Of a stretch of 50,470 nucleotides of DNA, positions 41,035 to 49,246 are shown in pieces. Below the pieces are notes generated by a model. That model saw only the letters and a program-made list of their open reading frames with translations. It did no database searches and was not told where the DNA came from. Both the position numbers and the translations under genes were made by a program. This DNA comes from Mesorhizobium sp. (GTDB lineage: Bacteria; Pseudomonadota; Alphaproteobacteria; Rhizobiales; Rhizobiaceae): contig NZ_SUEG01000001.1 in assembly GCF_005063415.1 (NCBI RefSeq), forward strand, positions 131,808 through 182,277, read 5' to 3'. Position 1 is the stretch's first letter. Every line of letters begins with the position of its first letter.

Positions 41035-42927
41035 ATGAAACTCCTTGGAAACAAAGCAACCGTGCTGCCGTTTGCGGTGGCCGCGGCAATGCTGGCCTTC
41101 GGGGCGCCGAAGGCTGAAGCGCAAGGGTTCTTCGATATGCTTTTCGGCGGCGGCGTCAAACACGCACCGCCGAAAGGTGACTTTCCACCGCCACCGTCAA
41201 AATACAAGCCGAAGCCCAAGGCGCCGGCCGCTTCCGGCGGTGGTGCGCAAATCAGCAGCCCGTCCTATTACACCTACAAAAGCGATCCGCTGGTGCGCGT
41301 CGATTTTTCGGCACTGTCGGCAGCGCCTGAACCGGCAACGCCTCAGGATGCTGCATTCGAGCCGGCGGCCACCGGGGCTGCATTCCGCGAAGCCATTGCC
41401 GGGCTCGACGGCTATGACCTCTACGCCGAGAAGGACATCGCCAAGGCGCTGATCGCCTACTACTCAGCCAATCCGGATTTCATCTGGGTGACGGGAACCA
41501 GTCCCAACAGCCGTGCCGAGGATGCGGTGCGGGTGCTGGGCGAGGCCGCGAGCTACGGCCTGACGCCCGCCGACTACACCGTCGAAGTTCCGGCAGCAGG
41601 CGAATCGGCGGGCAATGCCGATGAACGCCTGAAAGAGCTGGTCCGCTTCGAGATGGCGCTGTCGGCGCGTGTCCTGCGCTACGCCCGTGACGCACAAAGC
41701 GGCCGCGTCGATCCCAACCGCATGACCGGCTACTACGATTTTCCGCCGAAGCCGCTCGACATGGAAGGCGTGCTGAAGACGCTGGCCCACACCCAGCAAG
41801 TGCGTACTTATCTCGAATCGCGGCATCCACAGAATTCCGAGTATCAGGCGCTGCGCGTCGAACTGGAAGCGCTCCAGGCCAGCGCCGAAGACGAAATCAC
41901 CATCGATCCCAATCTGCTGTTGAAGCCGGGGCAGACCAGCCCTGAACTGCCGAAGCTTTTGACAAAGATCGCGCGCAATCTCGATGACGAGATGGGCGGC
42001 GCCTATGGCGAGGTCCTGGCGAGGCTCGCCACCAGCCAGGTCTACGATCCGGAGCTGGTGCCGGTGATCAAGGCGGTGCAGAAACGGGCAGGCATGAAAG
42101 GCGACGGCGTCATCGGCCCGCGTACCGTTGCATCGTTGGCCGGAACGTCCAAGGCCGACAAAATTCAGAAGGTTCGGGTTGCGCTCGAAGAGTTGCGCTG
42201 GTTGCCTTCTGATCTCGGCAGTCCGCGCGTCTTTATCAACCAGCCGGCTTTCACCGCGAGCTACATCGACGACGGCGAGGAGAAGCTGAAGACCCGCGCC
42301 GTCGTTGGCAGGCCCACCAACCAGACTGCTTTCTTCTATGACCAGATCGAGCAGATCGACTTCCATCCCTATTGGGGCGTGCCGCAGTCGATCCTGGTCA
42401 ACGAGATGTTGCCGCGGCTGCGCCGGGATCCGGGCTATCTCGACCGCGCCGGCTATGAGGTGGTCAATGCCCGCGGCAAGCGCATTCCCTCCTCCTCGGT
42501 CAATTGGGGCGCCTACGGCGCAAAGATACCTTACGGCGTGCGCCAGCTGCCGAGCGAGGCCAATGCGCTGGGCGAGCTGAAGATACTGTTCCCCAACAAG
42601 CATGCCATCTACATGCACGATACGCCGCAGAAGTCGTTTTTCCAGCGCGACATGCGCGCGCTCAGCCATGGCTGCGTTCGCTTGCAGGATCCGCGCGGCA
42701 TGGCGGCTGCCGTTCTCGGCACCTCGGTCGACTACATCGAGGACAGACTGAAACACGGACATTCGACCGAAGACGTGACACGCAAGATCCCGGTCTATGT
42801 CGCCTATTTCACCGCATGGCCGGACCTGTCCGGCACCGTCGAATATTTCAACGACGTCTACGGCCGCGACACACGGCTGCAGCAGGCGCTCGACAGCACC
42901 GAAGCGGTGCGTTCGCCGGCTAGCTGA
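41035..42927 (+). CDS. L,D-transpeptidase family protein, YcbB-like (630 aa)
   Basis: Exported murein cross-linking enzyme. Signal peptide residues 1-29 (AVAAAMLAFGAPKAEA). A Pro/Lys-rich linker (FPPPPSKYKPKPKAPA, near residue 50) is followed by a scaffold domain, a peptidoglycan-binding segment near residues 340-372 (VIKAVQKRAGMKGDGVIGP) and the YkuD catalytic domain, with His545 and Cys547 in ALSHGCVRLQDP. The ordering PG-binding then YkuD with a large N-terminal region is the YcbB/LdtD architecture. In rhizobia, which use abundant 3-3 cross-links, such enzymes are common in multiple copies. The 220 bp in front of it hold no gene. Confidence 0.9.
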   Translation: MKLLGNKATVLPFAVAAAMLAFGAPKAEAQGFFDMLFGGGVKHAPPKGDFPPPPSKYKPKPKAPAASGGGAQISSPSYYTYKSDPLVRVDFSALSAAPEPATPQDAAFEPAATGAAFREAIAGLDGYDLYAEKDIAKALIAYYSANPDFIWVTGTSPNSRAEDAVRVLGEAASYGLTPADYTVEVPAAGESAGNADERLKELVRFEMALSARVLRYARDAQSGRVDPNRMTGYYDFPPKPLDMEGVLKTLAHTQQVRTYLESRHPQNSEYQALRVELEALQASAEDEITIDPNLLLKPGQTSPELPKLLTKIARNLDDEMGGAYGEVLARLATSQVYDPELVPVIKAVQKRAGMKGDGVIGPRTVASLAGTSKADKIQKVRVALEELRWLPSDLGSPRVFINQPAFTASYIDDGEEKLKTRAVVGRPTNQTAFFYDQIEQIDFHPYWGVPQSILVNEMLPRLRRDPGYLDRAGYEVVNARGKRIPSSSVNWGAYGAKIPYGVRQLPSEANALGELKILFPNKHAIYMHDTPQKSFFQRDMRALSHGCVRLQDPRGMAAAVLGTSVDYIEDRLKHGHSTEDVTRKIPVYVAYFTAWPDLSGTVEYFNDVYGRDTRLQQALDSTEAVRSPAS

Positions 42928-42936
42928 GATACGGTT

Positions 42937-43413
42937 CTAGCGCTGAAACAGCGGACGCCGGAAGCCGGCGTCGCGCCCGGCGATCAGCCAATAGACCAGG
43001 CCGGCAACAATGCCTGCCGCGGCAATGATACCGATATCGGCCCAACGCTCCGGGTTCGTGTCGTCTGGTACACTGGGCCAGATCAAGGCGAAGCCGCCAA
43101 CCGCGGCCGCGGCGCCGAAGATCATATGCAGCCAAAAACTGCGCAGCGAGAAAAACTCGGCAATCAGTGCGAAGATCAGTGTCTGCAGGGCGGTCAGCAC
43201 GATCGTCAGAAAATAGATGAACATACCAAGCGGCGGCACCAGAAGCACCGCGACGGGTGTGACACCCATGACGTCGAAATAGTTCGGCGCATTTGGCAGC
43301 GAGCTCAGCCCGCCATAGATCGCCGCCACCGCGATCAAGCCCACCAATACCGCAACGAAATAACCGGCGAGCATCATCAGAACGCGCTTCAATACGTGCT
43401 TCGCCGTCGCCAT
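42937..43413 (-). CDS. Four-helix membrane protein of unknown function (158 aa)
   Basis: Hydrophobic segments at about residues 11-35, 47-75, 83-108 and 125-145 (for example VAVLLVPPLGMFIYFLTIVL and ADIGIIAAAGIVAGLVYWL). I start it at ATG 43413 (MATAKHVLKRVLMMLAGY), because the upstream extension is not conserved-looking. Short Arg-containing C-terminus. Similar small rhizobial membrane proteins lack a known function. Convergent with the L,D-transpeptidase gene, 9 bp apart. Confidence 0.75.
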   Translation of the reverse strand: MATAKHVLKRVLMMLAGYFVAVLVGLIAVAAIYGGLSSLPNAPNYFDVMGVTPVAVLLVPPLGMFIYFLTIVLTALQTLIFALIAEFFSLRSFWLHMIFGAAAAVGGFALIWPSVPDDTNPERWADIGIIAAAGIVAGLVYWLIAGRDAGFRRPLFQR

Positions 43414-43540
43414 GCCCACCCCCGCGCGCAATGATAGCACCCAGTCAGCCATCAAAGTCATATCTACGCAAGGGTGTGCCGAAGGCCGGGGGCCTCCGAG
43501 GTGCGCCACTTTTTAGAATCTGGACCGTTGGCGGACAGCT

Positions 43541-43792
43541 TCATTTCGGCGCGGTTGTCACCGGATCATAGGTGATTTCGACTTTGGCCTTGTCGTTCGT
43601 GTAATAAATGACGGTGTAGGCGCCGCTGTCCCAATCGATTTCCTTGATGTAGCGGAAGTCGTCGCGCTGCTCGACTTTAGCAATGATTTCCGACAGCTTC
43701 TTGGCATTCTGCGGCGGCACCGGATTTTCGTCCGCGGCAAAAGCCGATCCGCCGACAAGCAGCACGGCGGCCGCCAAAACAAGTCTGGACAT
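43541..43792 (-). CDS. Small exported PepSY-like protein (83 aa)
   Basis: Signal peptide at residues 1-19 (LVLAAAVLLVGGSAFAA). The rest (KLSEIIAKVEQRDDFRYIKE, YTVIYYTNDKAKVEITYDP) fits one PepSY/YpeB-type repeat: an alpha helix followed by beta strands, as in small periplasmic PepSY proteins. Function unknown; no sensor kinase is adjacent. The divergent spacer up to 43990 contains no recognisable element. Confidence 0.75.
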   Translation of the reverse strand: MSRLVLAAAVLLVGGSAFAADENPVPPQNAKKLSEIIAKVEQRDDFRYIKEIDWDSGAYTVIYYTNDKAKVEITYDPVTTAPK

Positions 43793-43990
43793 GGCTTTCC
43801 CTCACATTTCGATCAGCAGAAACTCGTTTCTAGGCAGGTTTGTTCCGGGATCGCCGGGCATTGCGCTACAAGGAGGCGCCGGCCGTGCCTGACTTATGGC
43901 CGCCGAAAGAACACGGCGACTGCTTAAAATCATGATGCGTCGCCTCAACATCGCGGCCACAATAGTGCCGGTGGTTATTCGGGGGTCTAC

Positions 43991-44263
43991 ATGCAAACGC
44001 GTCATGCCATCATATTTGCACTTTCCATACTTTCCATCCTGGCCATTTCGATGCCTGTGCAGAAAGCCGCAGCGCTGGAACCTGAACGCTATAGGGTCTA
44101 TTGCGCCGACGACCGCATCGAGGTTTCGTTCTGGGATATCGAGCAGATGAAGGTGCGGGCCGGCTCCAACGTTTGCCAGTTCCAAAGCTATACGAGCTAC
44201 AGCAACGCCTTGAATTTCGCCCAAAAGAATTTTGGCGGCGAGGGGGCGACCTGCAGCTGCTAG
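43991..44263 (+). CDS. Small exported cysteine-containing protein (90 aa)
   Basis: Signal peptide (IIFALSILSILAISMPVQ, cleavage near AAA at residue 28) followed by a 60-residue mature protein with four cysteines (YRVYCADD, SNVCQF, ATCSC). I do not recognise the family. A GGGGG stretch precedes the ATG. The stop codon TAG (44261-44263) is inside the left copy of a 30-bp inverted repeat, so the original C-terminus may have been changed by whatever inserted there. Confidence 0.65.
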   Translation: MQTRHAIIFALSILSILAISMPVQKAAALEPERYRVYCADDRIEVSFWDIEQMKVRAGSNVCQFQSYTSYSNALNFAQKNFGGEGATCSC

Positions 44264-44288
44264 TGGTAAAAATCTGACGCTTGGTGCC
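44259..44288. repeat. Left copy of a 30-bp inverted repeat
   Basis: GCTAGTGGTAAAAATCTGAC (first 20 bases) and the next ten bases match the reverse complement of 45320-45349 at 29 of 30 positions (A/C difference at base 10). It overlaps the stop codon of the upstream small gene. See the right copy and the findings. Confidence 0.85.
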
Positions 44289-44438
44289 CAATGCGGATTA
44301 TCTGTTCCGACCCTTTCCGGTCGTACAGACGTGGCAATGCTACGGCGTCAGTCGACCCGTTCCGATCATTGGCCATCTTGCAACCCTTTGAAATCTGGCG
44401 CTAGATGGGACATGGGACCATTACTGCGCGAGGTCTCT

Positions 44439-45104
44439 ATGGCAAACACAGAAGAAGGAACGCGCGTAGCAGGAGTTTGGCTTGCGATCGCCTCTATCCT
44501 GCTGGCAGGCGCGCTGGTCGGCCATGGGCCGATCGATCCCGATATGGGTCGCCAGATGGGAGTCATCACCGACGACCCTGTCCGATGGGCGATCATCCAT
44601 TGGGTTTCCGCGGTAGCGCTATCACTGTTCGTCCTGACAGGTCTGATCGTGCTGGCGGCCAGATCGCGCCTCACCGAGGCGTGGTGGACGTTGTCTGCCT
44701 GGGGTGTGCTGACTGTCGGCGCCCTCTGGACCATGACGACCGCGGTGGCCGAGGCCACCGTGGTCTCCGCCGCTGCTGCCGCCGGGGACACGGCAACTTT
44801 CGAGGCCTGGTGGGCATTTTCCGAAGGAAAGGCCAACGGCTTCATGTTTTTGGCGTTGGCCGTTGCCGTGATCGCTGGCAACGAGGCGCAGACCACTCAC
44901 CGAGCCACGCCGGTCTGGGCATCGTACATCGCAGTCGTGGCCGGAATTGGAGCCTTCCTCGGTTGGCCCCTGGGCATGTGGCTCGGAGTCACCCTGGGCA
45001 GCTTCGTCTGGGTCGTGGCATCACTGGTGATGTCCCTGTGGACACTTTGGTTCGGGTTGGGTTTAGCGCGGACCGTGATCGGGGTGCGGCCTCGCAATGG
45101 GTGA
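44439..45104 (+). CDS. Multi-helix membrane protein inside an inverted-repeat bracket (221 aa)
   Basis: About six transmembrane segments: GVWLAIASILLAGALVGHG, WVSAVALSLFVLTGLIVLAA, WGVLTVGALWTMTTAVAEAT, and further helices up to LVMSLWTLWFGLGLA. No catalytic or transport motif is visible and I do not recognise the family. The start is probably ATG 44439 (MANTEEGTRV); ATG 44412 in the same frame is possible. It is the only gene between the two copies of the 30-bp inverted repeat (44259-45349), with about 150 bp before and 215 bp after it. Codon use looks like its neighbours, with no sign of a transposase. Confidence 0.75.
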   Translation: MANTEEGTRVAGVWLAIASILLAGALVGHGPIDPDMGRQMGVITDDPVRWAIIHWVSAVALSLFVLTGLIVLAARSRLTEAWWTLSAWGVLTVGALWTMTTAVAEATVVSAAAAAGDTATFEAWWAFSEGKANGFMFLALAVAVIAGNEAQTTHRATPVWASYIAVVAGIGAFLGWPLGMWLGVTLGSFVWVVASLVMSLWTLWFGLGLARTVIGVRPRNG

Positions 45105-45319
45105 CATCGAGTCCATAGCGGGAGCGTAGCGAGCGACCCGCTTGATGACCGCGACGGGCGCTCCAGCCGCTCCGAGGCGGCGGGAATTGCTTCGAGCCGC
45201 TGAAAACGGCCTCGACGCGCGAGTTTGCCGAATGGGCGATATGCTTGCAGTAGGCGCGATAAAGCCGCTTCAGCAGCCGGAGCGAAAGGCAGGTTTACCC
45301 AGAGCGGGCCTACTGCTTC

Positions 45320-45349
45320 GGCACCAAGCGTCAGATTTTGACCACTAGC
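45320..45349. repeat. Right copy of the 30-bp inverted repeat
   Basis: Reverse complement of 44259-44288 with one mismatch. Both copies face each other with their TAG/CTA ends outward (GCTAGTGG...CCACTAGC), giving a 1,091-bp bracket with a TA at both ends of the bracket (44261-44262, 45346-45347), reminiscent of Tc1/IS630-type termini. Confidence 0.85.
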
Positions 45350-45382
45350 CGCTCTGACTTGGAATTGATTCAGGAAAGCAGA

Positions 45383-45457
45383 TGGTGGGCGATGCAGGGA
45401 TTGAACCTGCGACCCCACCCGTGTGAAGGGTGTGCTCTCCCGCTGAGCTAATCGCCC
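45383..45457 (-). tRNA. tRNA-Val (anticodon CAC)
   Basis: On the minus strand the gene reads GGGCGAT (acceptor, 45457-45451) ... ATCGCCC (45393-45387), discriminator A and an encoded CCA (45385-45383). D-arm TAGCTCAGCGGGAGAGCA, anticodon arm CACCC-TTCACAC-GGGTG with anticodon CAC, and T-arm GCAGGTTCAATCCCTGC all fold canonically. Total 75 nt with CCA. It reads GUG codons. The 215 bp between it and the membrane-protein gene hold no gene. Confidence 0.95.
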
Positions 45458-45558
45458 GCTCATTGCCCGAAGGCCAAGCGCGCCGCGATATAAGGGAGGC
45501 CGGCCTGCGAAGTCAACCACTTGTCGGTCGGCATCTGCGGTCCGCCTGATGCCCGGCT

Positions 45559-46242
45559 TCAGCCTTCTGCCGAGGCCATCAGTCCTTGTACCAGGTCGAG
45601 CGTCAGAGAATCGAAATGCGAGATTACCGCCGACGGTTCGAACTCTCGCACATGGCGGTCGGTGTAGCCGAAATCGACTGCCACCACCGGAATCCCGGCG
45701 GCTTTCGCCGTGTCGATGTCGGTCTGCGAATCACCGACCATCAGTGCACGGTACGGGTCGCCGCCGGCGCGCGCGATGGTTTGCGTGAGATGGCGCGGGT
45801 CTGGCTTGCGGAACGGAAAGCTGTCCTGGCCGCAGATCGCCGCGAAATGCCTGGTCATACCGAGCGCTTCGATCAATGCCACCGAATTGGCCTCGTATTT
45901 GTTGGTGCAGATGGCCAGCAGGTAACCGGCTGCCTCGAACCGTGCGATCGCCTCGGGGACGCCGGGGTAGGGCCGCGATTTGCCAGGGATGTTAACGGTG
46001 TAATGGTCCAGAAACAGCTTTAGCAGGCGGTCGTGCTCCTCCACTGCCAGCGACCTGTGCTGCGCTGCGTGAGCGCGCTCGATCATCACGCGGCCGCCAT
46101 GGCCGACGAAGCGCTTGAAGCCGGCTTCGTCGACGGCCGCGAGCTGGCTGGCGGCAAGACTGTGGTTGAGACTGTCGAGCAGGTCCGGCGCCGTGTCGAT
46201 CAGCGTCCCGTCGAGGTCGAACACGATGATCGGTCGGGTCAT
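45559..46242 (-). CDS. gph: Phosphoglycolate phosphatase (HAD family, 227 aa)
   Basis: HAD phosphatase with nucleophile Asp9 and Asp11 in IIVFDLDGTLIDTAPDLL, Thr/Ser motif II in LLAICTNKYEA, Lys in FPFRKPDPRHL and motif IV Asps in ALMVGDSQTDIDTAKAAG. The cap domain and length match Gph, which removes 2-phosphoglycolate formed by DNA repair. Start ATG 46242; the open frame to 46326 is not conserved. Divergent from rpiA, as often seen in rhizobia. Confidence 0.9.
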   Translation of the reverse strand: MTRPIIVFDLDGTLIDTAPDLLDSLNHSLAASQLAAVDEAGFKRFVGHGGRVMIERAHAAQHRSLAVEEHDRLLKLFLDHYTVNIPGKSRPYPGVPEAIARFEAAGYLLAICTNKYEANSVALIEALGMTRHFAAICGQDSFPFRKPDPRHLTQTIARAGGDPYRALMVGDSQTDIDTAKAAGIPVVAVDFGYTDRHVREFEPSAVISHFDSLTLDLVQGLMASAEG

Positions 46243-46386
46243 GGCCTGTCCTGTGACGATTTGATTGCCGGCAGGCGATAACCGCTGCGGCCCGTTCAGG
46301 CAAGCCGGCTTATCCACCGCGGGCAAGGTCCTTTGACCAGCCCGGCAAAAATGCTACGAGCGCCGAAACAAATCTCGGAACCCGGC

Positions 46387-47118
46387 ATGGATGCGAGGCA
46401 ATTGAAGGTTGAGGCGGCGCGGGCAGCGCTTGCCCATGTCACGGATGGCATGCGGCTCGGCATCGGCACCGGCACGACAGCGGACGAGTTCGTGCGGCTG
46501 CTCGCCGACAAGGTCGCCACCGGCCTGACTGTCATCGGCGTGCCGACCTCGGAACGCACTGCCGTCCTTTGCACCGAGCTTGGTGTGCCGCTGTCCACCC
46601 TCGAGGAAACGCCCGAGCTCGACCTCACCATCGACGGCGCCGACGAGATCGATCCGGCGCTGACGTTGGTCAAGGGCGGCGGCGGCGCGCTGCTGCGCGA
46701 AAAGATCGTCGCGGCGGCCTCCGCCCGCATGATCGTCATCGCCGACAGCTCCAAGATGGTCGAAATGATCGGCCGTTTTCCGCTGCCCATCGAAGTCAAC
46801 CGGTTTGGCCTGCGCGCCACCGAAATTGCGGTTGGCGCGGCGGCTGCAAACCTTGGCCTTTCCGGCCCTGTTACATTGAGGATGACGGGGAGCCAGCCAT
46901 TTGTTACAGACGGCGGCCATTTTATCCTCGATGCATCTTTTGGCCGCATTCCGGATACAAGAGCGCTTTCGAATGCTCTCCACGCCATTCCGGGCGTGGT
47001 CGAGCATGGTCTTTTCATCGGGCTGGCATCAACGGCCATCATAGCCGGCGGCGACGGCATCCAAACCGTCCATGCCGCCCGAAAATCAGGGAGTTTTAGC
47101 GATCATGATGTTGCATAA
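46387..47118 (+). CDS. rpiA: Ribose-5-phosphate isomerase A (243 aa)
   Basis: Pentose-phosphate enzyme interconverting ribose-5-P and ribulose-5-[20 protein letters not shown] is the phosphate loop, [14 protein letters not shown] supplies the Asp residues, and [15 protein letters not shown] the catalytic Glu/Lys region. I place the start at ATG 46387 ([15 protein letters not shown]); the frame extends to 46333, but the extra 18 residues look unconserved. The last 14 bp overlap the start of the DUF2059 gene, indicating translational coupling. Confidence 0.94.
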   Translation: MDARQLKVEAARAALAHVTDGMRLGIGTGTTADEFVRLLADKVATGLTVIGVPTSERTAVLCTELGVPLSTLEETPELDLTIDGADEIDPALTLVKGGGGALLREKIVAAASARMIVIADSSKMVEMIGRFPLPIEVNRFGLRATEIAVGAAAANLGLSGPVTLRMTGSQPFVTDGGHFILDASFGRIPDTRALSNALHAIPGVVEHGLFIGLASTAIIAGGDGIQTVHAARKSGSFSDHDVA

Positions 47119-47683
47119 CCGGGTTGGCCGCTTTTTTGCCATTCTGGCGGCCTCGGCCGTTTTCGCGTTTTCGTCGCCTGCGTTTTCGCAGGATGTCACC
47201 GATGCGCATTTGAAGGCGGCGCGCGCCGCCGTCGCGGCGATCCATGCGACGGATACGTTCGACAGCATCCTGCCGCAAGCGGCCGCGGCACTGGAGCAGC
47301 AGCTGATCCAGAAGAACCCGGACATGCAGGAATTGATCGCCAAGACGATCAACGAGAAGGCGATGGCCCTGGCATCGCGCCGCGCCGACCTGGAAAAGGA
47401 AGCGGCGCTCGCCTATGCAAAGGTGTTCTCGGAAAAGGAACTCAATGAAATTGCCGCCTTCTACAATTCCGATTCCGGCAAGAAGCTGCTCGACAACGGC
47501 CCGATCGTGACGCGCGAACTGGTGAAGGCTGCCGAGATCTGGCAGAACGGCCTGGCTCGCGATCTCGCCCAGCAGGTCGGCGAGACCCTGGGTGCAGCGG
47601 CGAATGCCAAGGCGCCGGCCGCACCCGCAGACGGCGCCGCCCCGGCAGATGGCGCTGCTCCCGCGGACGCCACACCGAATTGA
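47105..47683 (+). CDS. DUF2059 domain-containing exported protein (192 aa)
   Basis: Signal peptide ([20 protein letters not shown]) and an all-helical DUF2059 core: [38 protein letters not shown] and [19 protein letters not shown]. The C-terminal tail has a three-times repeated APADGA unit, which often varies in length. Starts with a tandem ATG ATG inside the end of rpiA. Periplasmic, function unknown; the rpiA coupling is a conserved rhizobial arrangement as far as I recall. An intrinsic terminator follows. Confidence 0.85.
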   Translation: MMLHNRVGRFFAILAASAVFAFSSPAFSQDVTDAHLKAARAAVAAIHATDTFDSILPQAAAALEQQLIQKNPDMQELIAKTINEKAMALASRRADLEKEAALAYAKVFSEKELNEIAAFYNSDSGKKLLDNGPIVTRELVKAAEIWQNGLARDLAQQVGETLGAAANAKAPAAPADGAAPADGAAPADATPN

Positions 47684-47721
47684 TTGCGGACTTCCGAGCG
47701 GCCTGACCGCCACTGGACCAG

Positions 47722-47744
47722 AAAGCCCGGCAAGTCCGGGCTTT
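47722..47744 (+). terminator. Intrinsic terminator of rpiA-DUF2059
   Basis: AAAGCCCGG (47722-47730) pairs with CCGGGCTTT (47736-47744) around CAAGT, and TTTCTTTT continues directly from the stem. It is 39 bp after the DUF2059 stop: a textbook Rho-independent terminator. Confidence 0.88.
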
Positions 47745-47801
47745 TCTTTTGATAGTCGGCAGCCTACCTGTCTCGGTGTTTGAGGGGCAAGGAGTTCAGC
47801 C

Positions 47802-49190
47802 ATGGCCGGTTACGACTACGATCTTTTCGTCATCGGCGGCGGCTCCGGCGGGGTGAGGGCGGCGCGCGTTGCGGCCGCACTCGGCAAGCGTGTCGGCATT
47901 GCCGAGGAATATCGCTACGGCGGCACATGCGTGATCCGTGGCTGCGTGCCGAAGAAGCTCTATGTCTACGCCTCGCAATTCCCCGAGCATTTCGCCGACG
48001 CCGCCGGTTACGGCTGGACGGTGCCTGAGGCGCGTTTCGACTGGCAGACGCTGGTCGCCAACAAGGACCGGGAAATCAGCCGGCTGGAGGCCATCTACAA
48101 AAAAAACGTGCAGGGCGCCGGCGGCGAGGTCTTTCATTCGCGCGCCACCCTGGTCGATCCGCATGTGGTGCATCTTCTCGGTGAGGATCGCACCGTTACC
48201 GCCGACCAGATCCTGATCGCTACCGGCGGGCGACCGGCGCCGCATCCGGCATTGCCCGGCCATGAGCACTGCATCTTTTCCAACGAAGCCTTCGATTTAA
48301 AGGAGTTGCCGAAGGCAATCATGATCGAGGGTGGCGGCTATATCGCAGTCGAATTCGCCAACATCTTTCACGGCCTTGGCGTCGACACGACGCTGGTCTA
48401 CCGCGGCAAGGAGATCCTCAGCCGTTTCGACATGGACCTCAGACGCATGCTGCACGACACGATGGAAAAGAAGGGGATAAAAATCCTCTGCCACGCCGTG
48501 TCCGAGTGGGTCAGGAAGCGCCCTGACGGCCGGCTCGACGCCCTTGTCACCGGCGGCACGGTGCTGACGGTCGACCAGGTCATGCTCGCCATCGGCCGCA
48601 TTCCCAATACCGAGAACATGGGCCTGGAGGGCATCGGCATCGAAATGACCAAGACCGGGGCAATCCAAGTCGACGGATACTCCCGCACCAATATCGACAA
48701 CATCTGGGCAATCGGTGACGTCACCCACCGCGTGCAATTGACGCCGGTGGCAATCCACGAGGCGATGTGCTTCGTCGAGACCGCCTTCAAGGACAATCCG
48801 ACGGCGCCCGACCACGACACGATCGCTACCGCAGTCTTTTCGCAGCCCGAGATCGGCACTGTCGGCCTGTCGGAGGATGAGGCGGCAAAGCGCTTTTTGG
48901 ACCTTGAAATCTACCGCGCGACCTTCCGGCCGATGCGGCACACACTTTCCGGCCGCGACGAAAAGATGCTGATGAAGCTGGTCGTCGACGGCGCCTCGAA
49001 AAGAGTCCTCGGCGCCCACATCCTCGGGCCGGATGCCGGCGAAATGGCGCAGCTTCTCGGCATACCGCTGAAGGCGGGGCTGACCAAGGATGATTTCGAT
49101 CGTACCATGGCGGTGCATCCGACCGCGGCGGAAGAACTCGTCACCATGTACAAGCCGACTTACCGGGTGAGAGATGGTGAGCGCGTCTGA
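47802..49190 (+). CDS. gor: Glutathione-disulfide reductase (462 aa)
   Basis: FAD-dependent pyridine nucleotide-disulfide oxidoreductase. N-terminal FAD motif DLFVIGGGSGGVRAARVAA, redox-active disulfide Cys43-Cys48 in GGTCVIRGCVPKK, NAD(P) motif MIEGGGYIAVEFANIFHGLG and C-terminal base VHPTAAEELVTM with the His-Pro-Thr. The nucleotide loop (VYRGKEILSRFD) has an Arg suited to NADPH. Length is standard. Its GTG-free ATG at 47802 has AAGGAG upstream. Keeps glutathione reduced, consistent with the GST gene elsewhere in the window. Confidence 0.94.
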   Translation: MAGYDYDLFVIGGGSGGVRAARVAAALGKRVGIAEEYRYGGTCVIRGCVPKKLYVYASQFPEHFADAAGYGWTVPEARFDWQTLVANKDREISRLEAIYKKNVQGAGGEVFHSRATLVDPHVVHLLGEDRTVTADQILIATGGRPAPHPALPGHEHCIFSNEAFDLKELPKAIMIEGGGYIAVEFANIFHGLGVDTTLVYRGKEILSRFDMDLRRMLHDTMEKKGIKILCHAVSEWVRKRPDGRLDALVTGGTVLTVDQVMLAIGRIPNTENMGLEGIGIEMTKTGAIQVDGYSRTNIDNIWAIGDVTHRVQLTPVAIHEAMCFVETAFKDNPTAPDHDTIATAVFSQPEIGTVGLSEDEAAKRFLDLEIYRATFRPMRHTLSGRDEKMLMKLVVDGASKRVLGAHILGPDAGEMAQLLGIPLKAGLTKDDFDRTMAVHPTAAEELVTMYKPTYRVRDGERV

Positions 49191-49202
49191 CGCGACGAGA
49201 AC

Positions 49203-49231
49203 CCATCGCGGCAACGAAATTGCCGCGATGG
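49203..49231. terminator. Hairpin between gor and mgtE
   Basis: CCATCGCGGCAA (49203-49214) pairs perfectly with TTGCCGCGATGG (49220-49231), loop CGAAA, giving a 12-bp stem between two convergent genes. A T5 tract starts only 12 bases after it on the plus strand, so a bidirectional terminator is likely but not perfect. Confidence 0.65.
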
Positions 49232-49246
49232 AGGTGCGTGAGCTTT

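Noticed and set aside
45142..45348. 68-codon ORF between the membrane-protein gene and tRNA-Val
   Set aside because: Runs into the inverted repeat, lacks a ribosome site and any recognisable pattern.
48297..49246. Continuation of the mgtE frame across the gor gene
   Set aside because: It is read-through after a frameshift, antisense to gor, with no MgtE resemblance.
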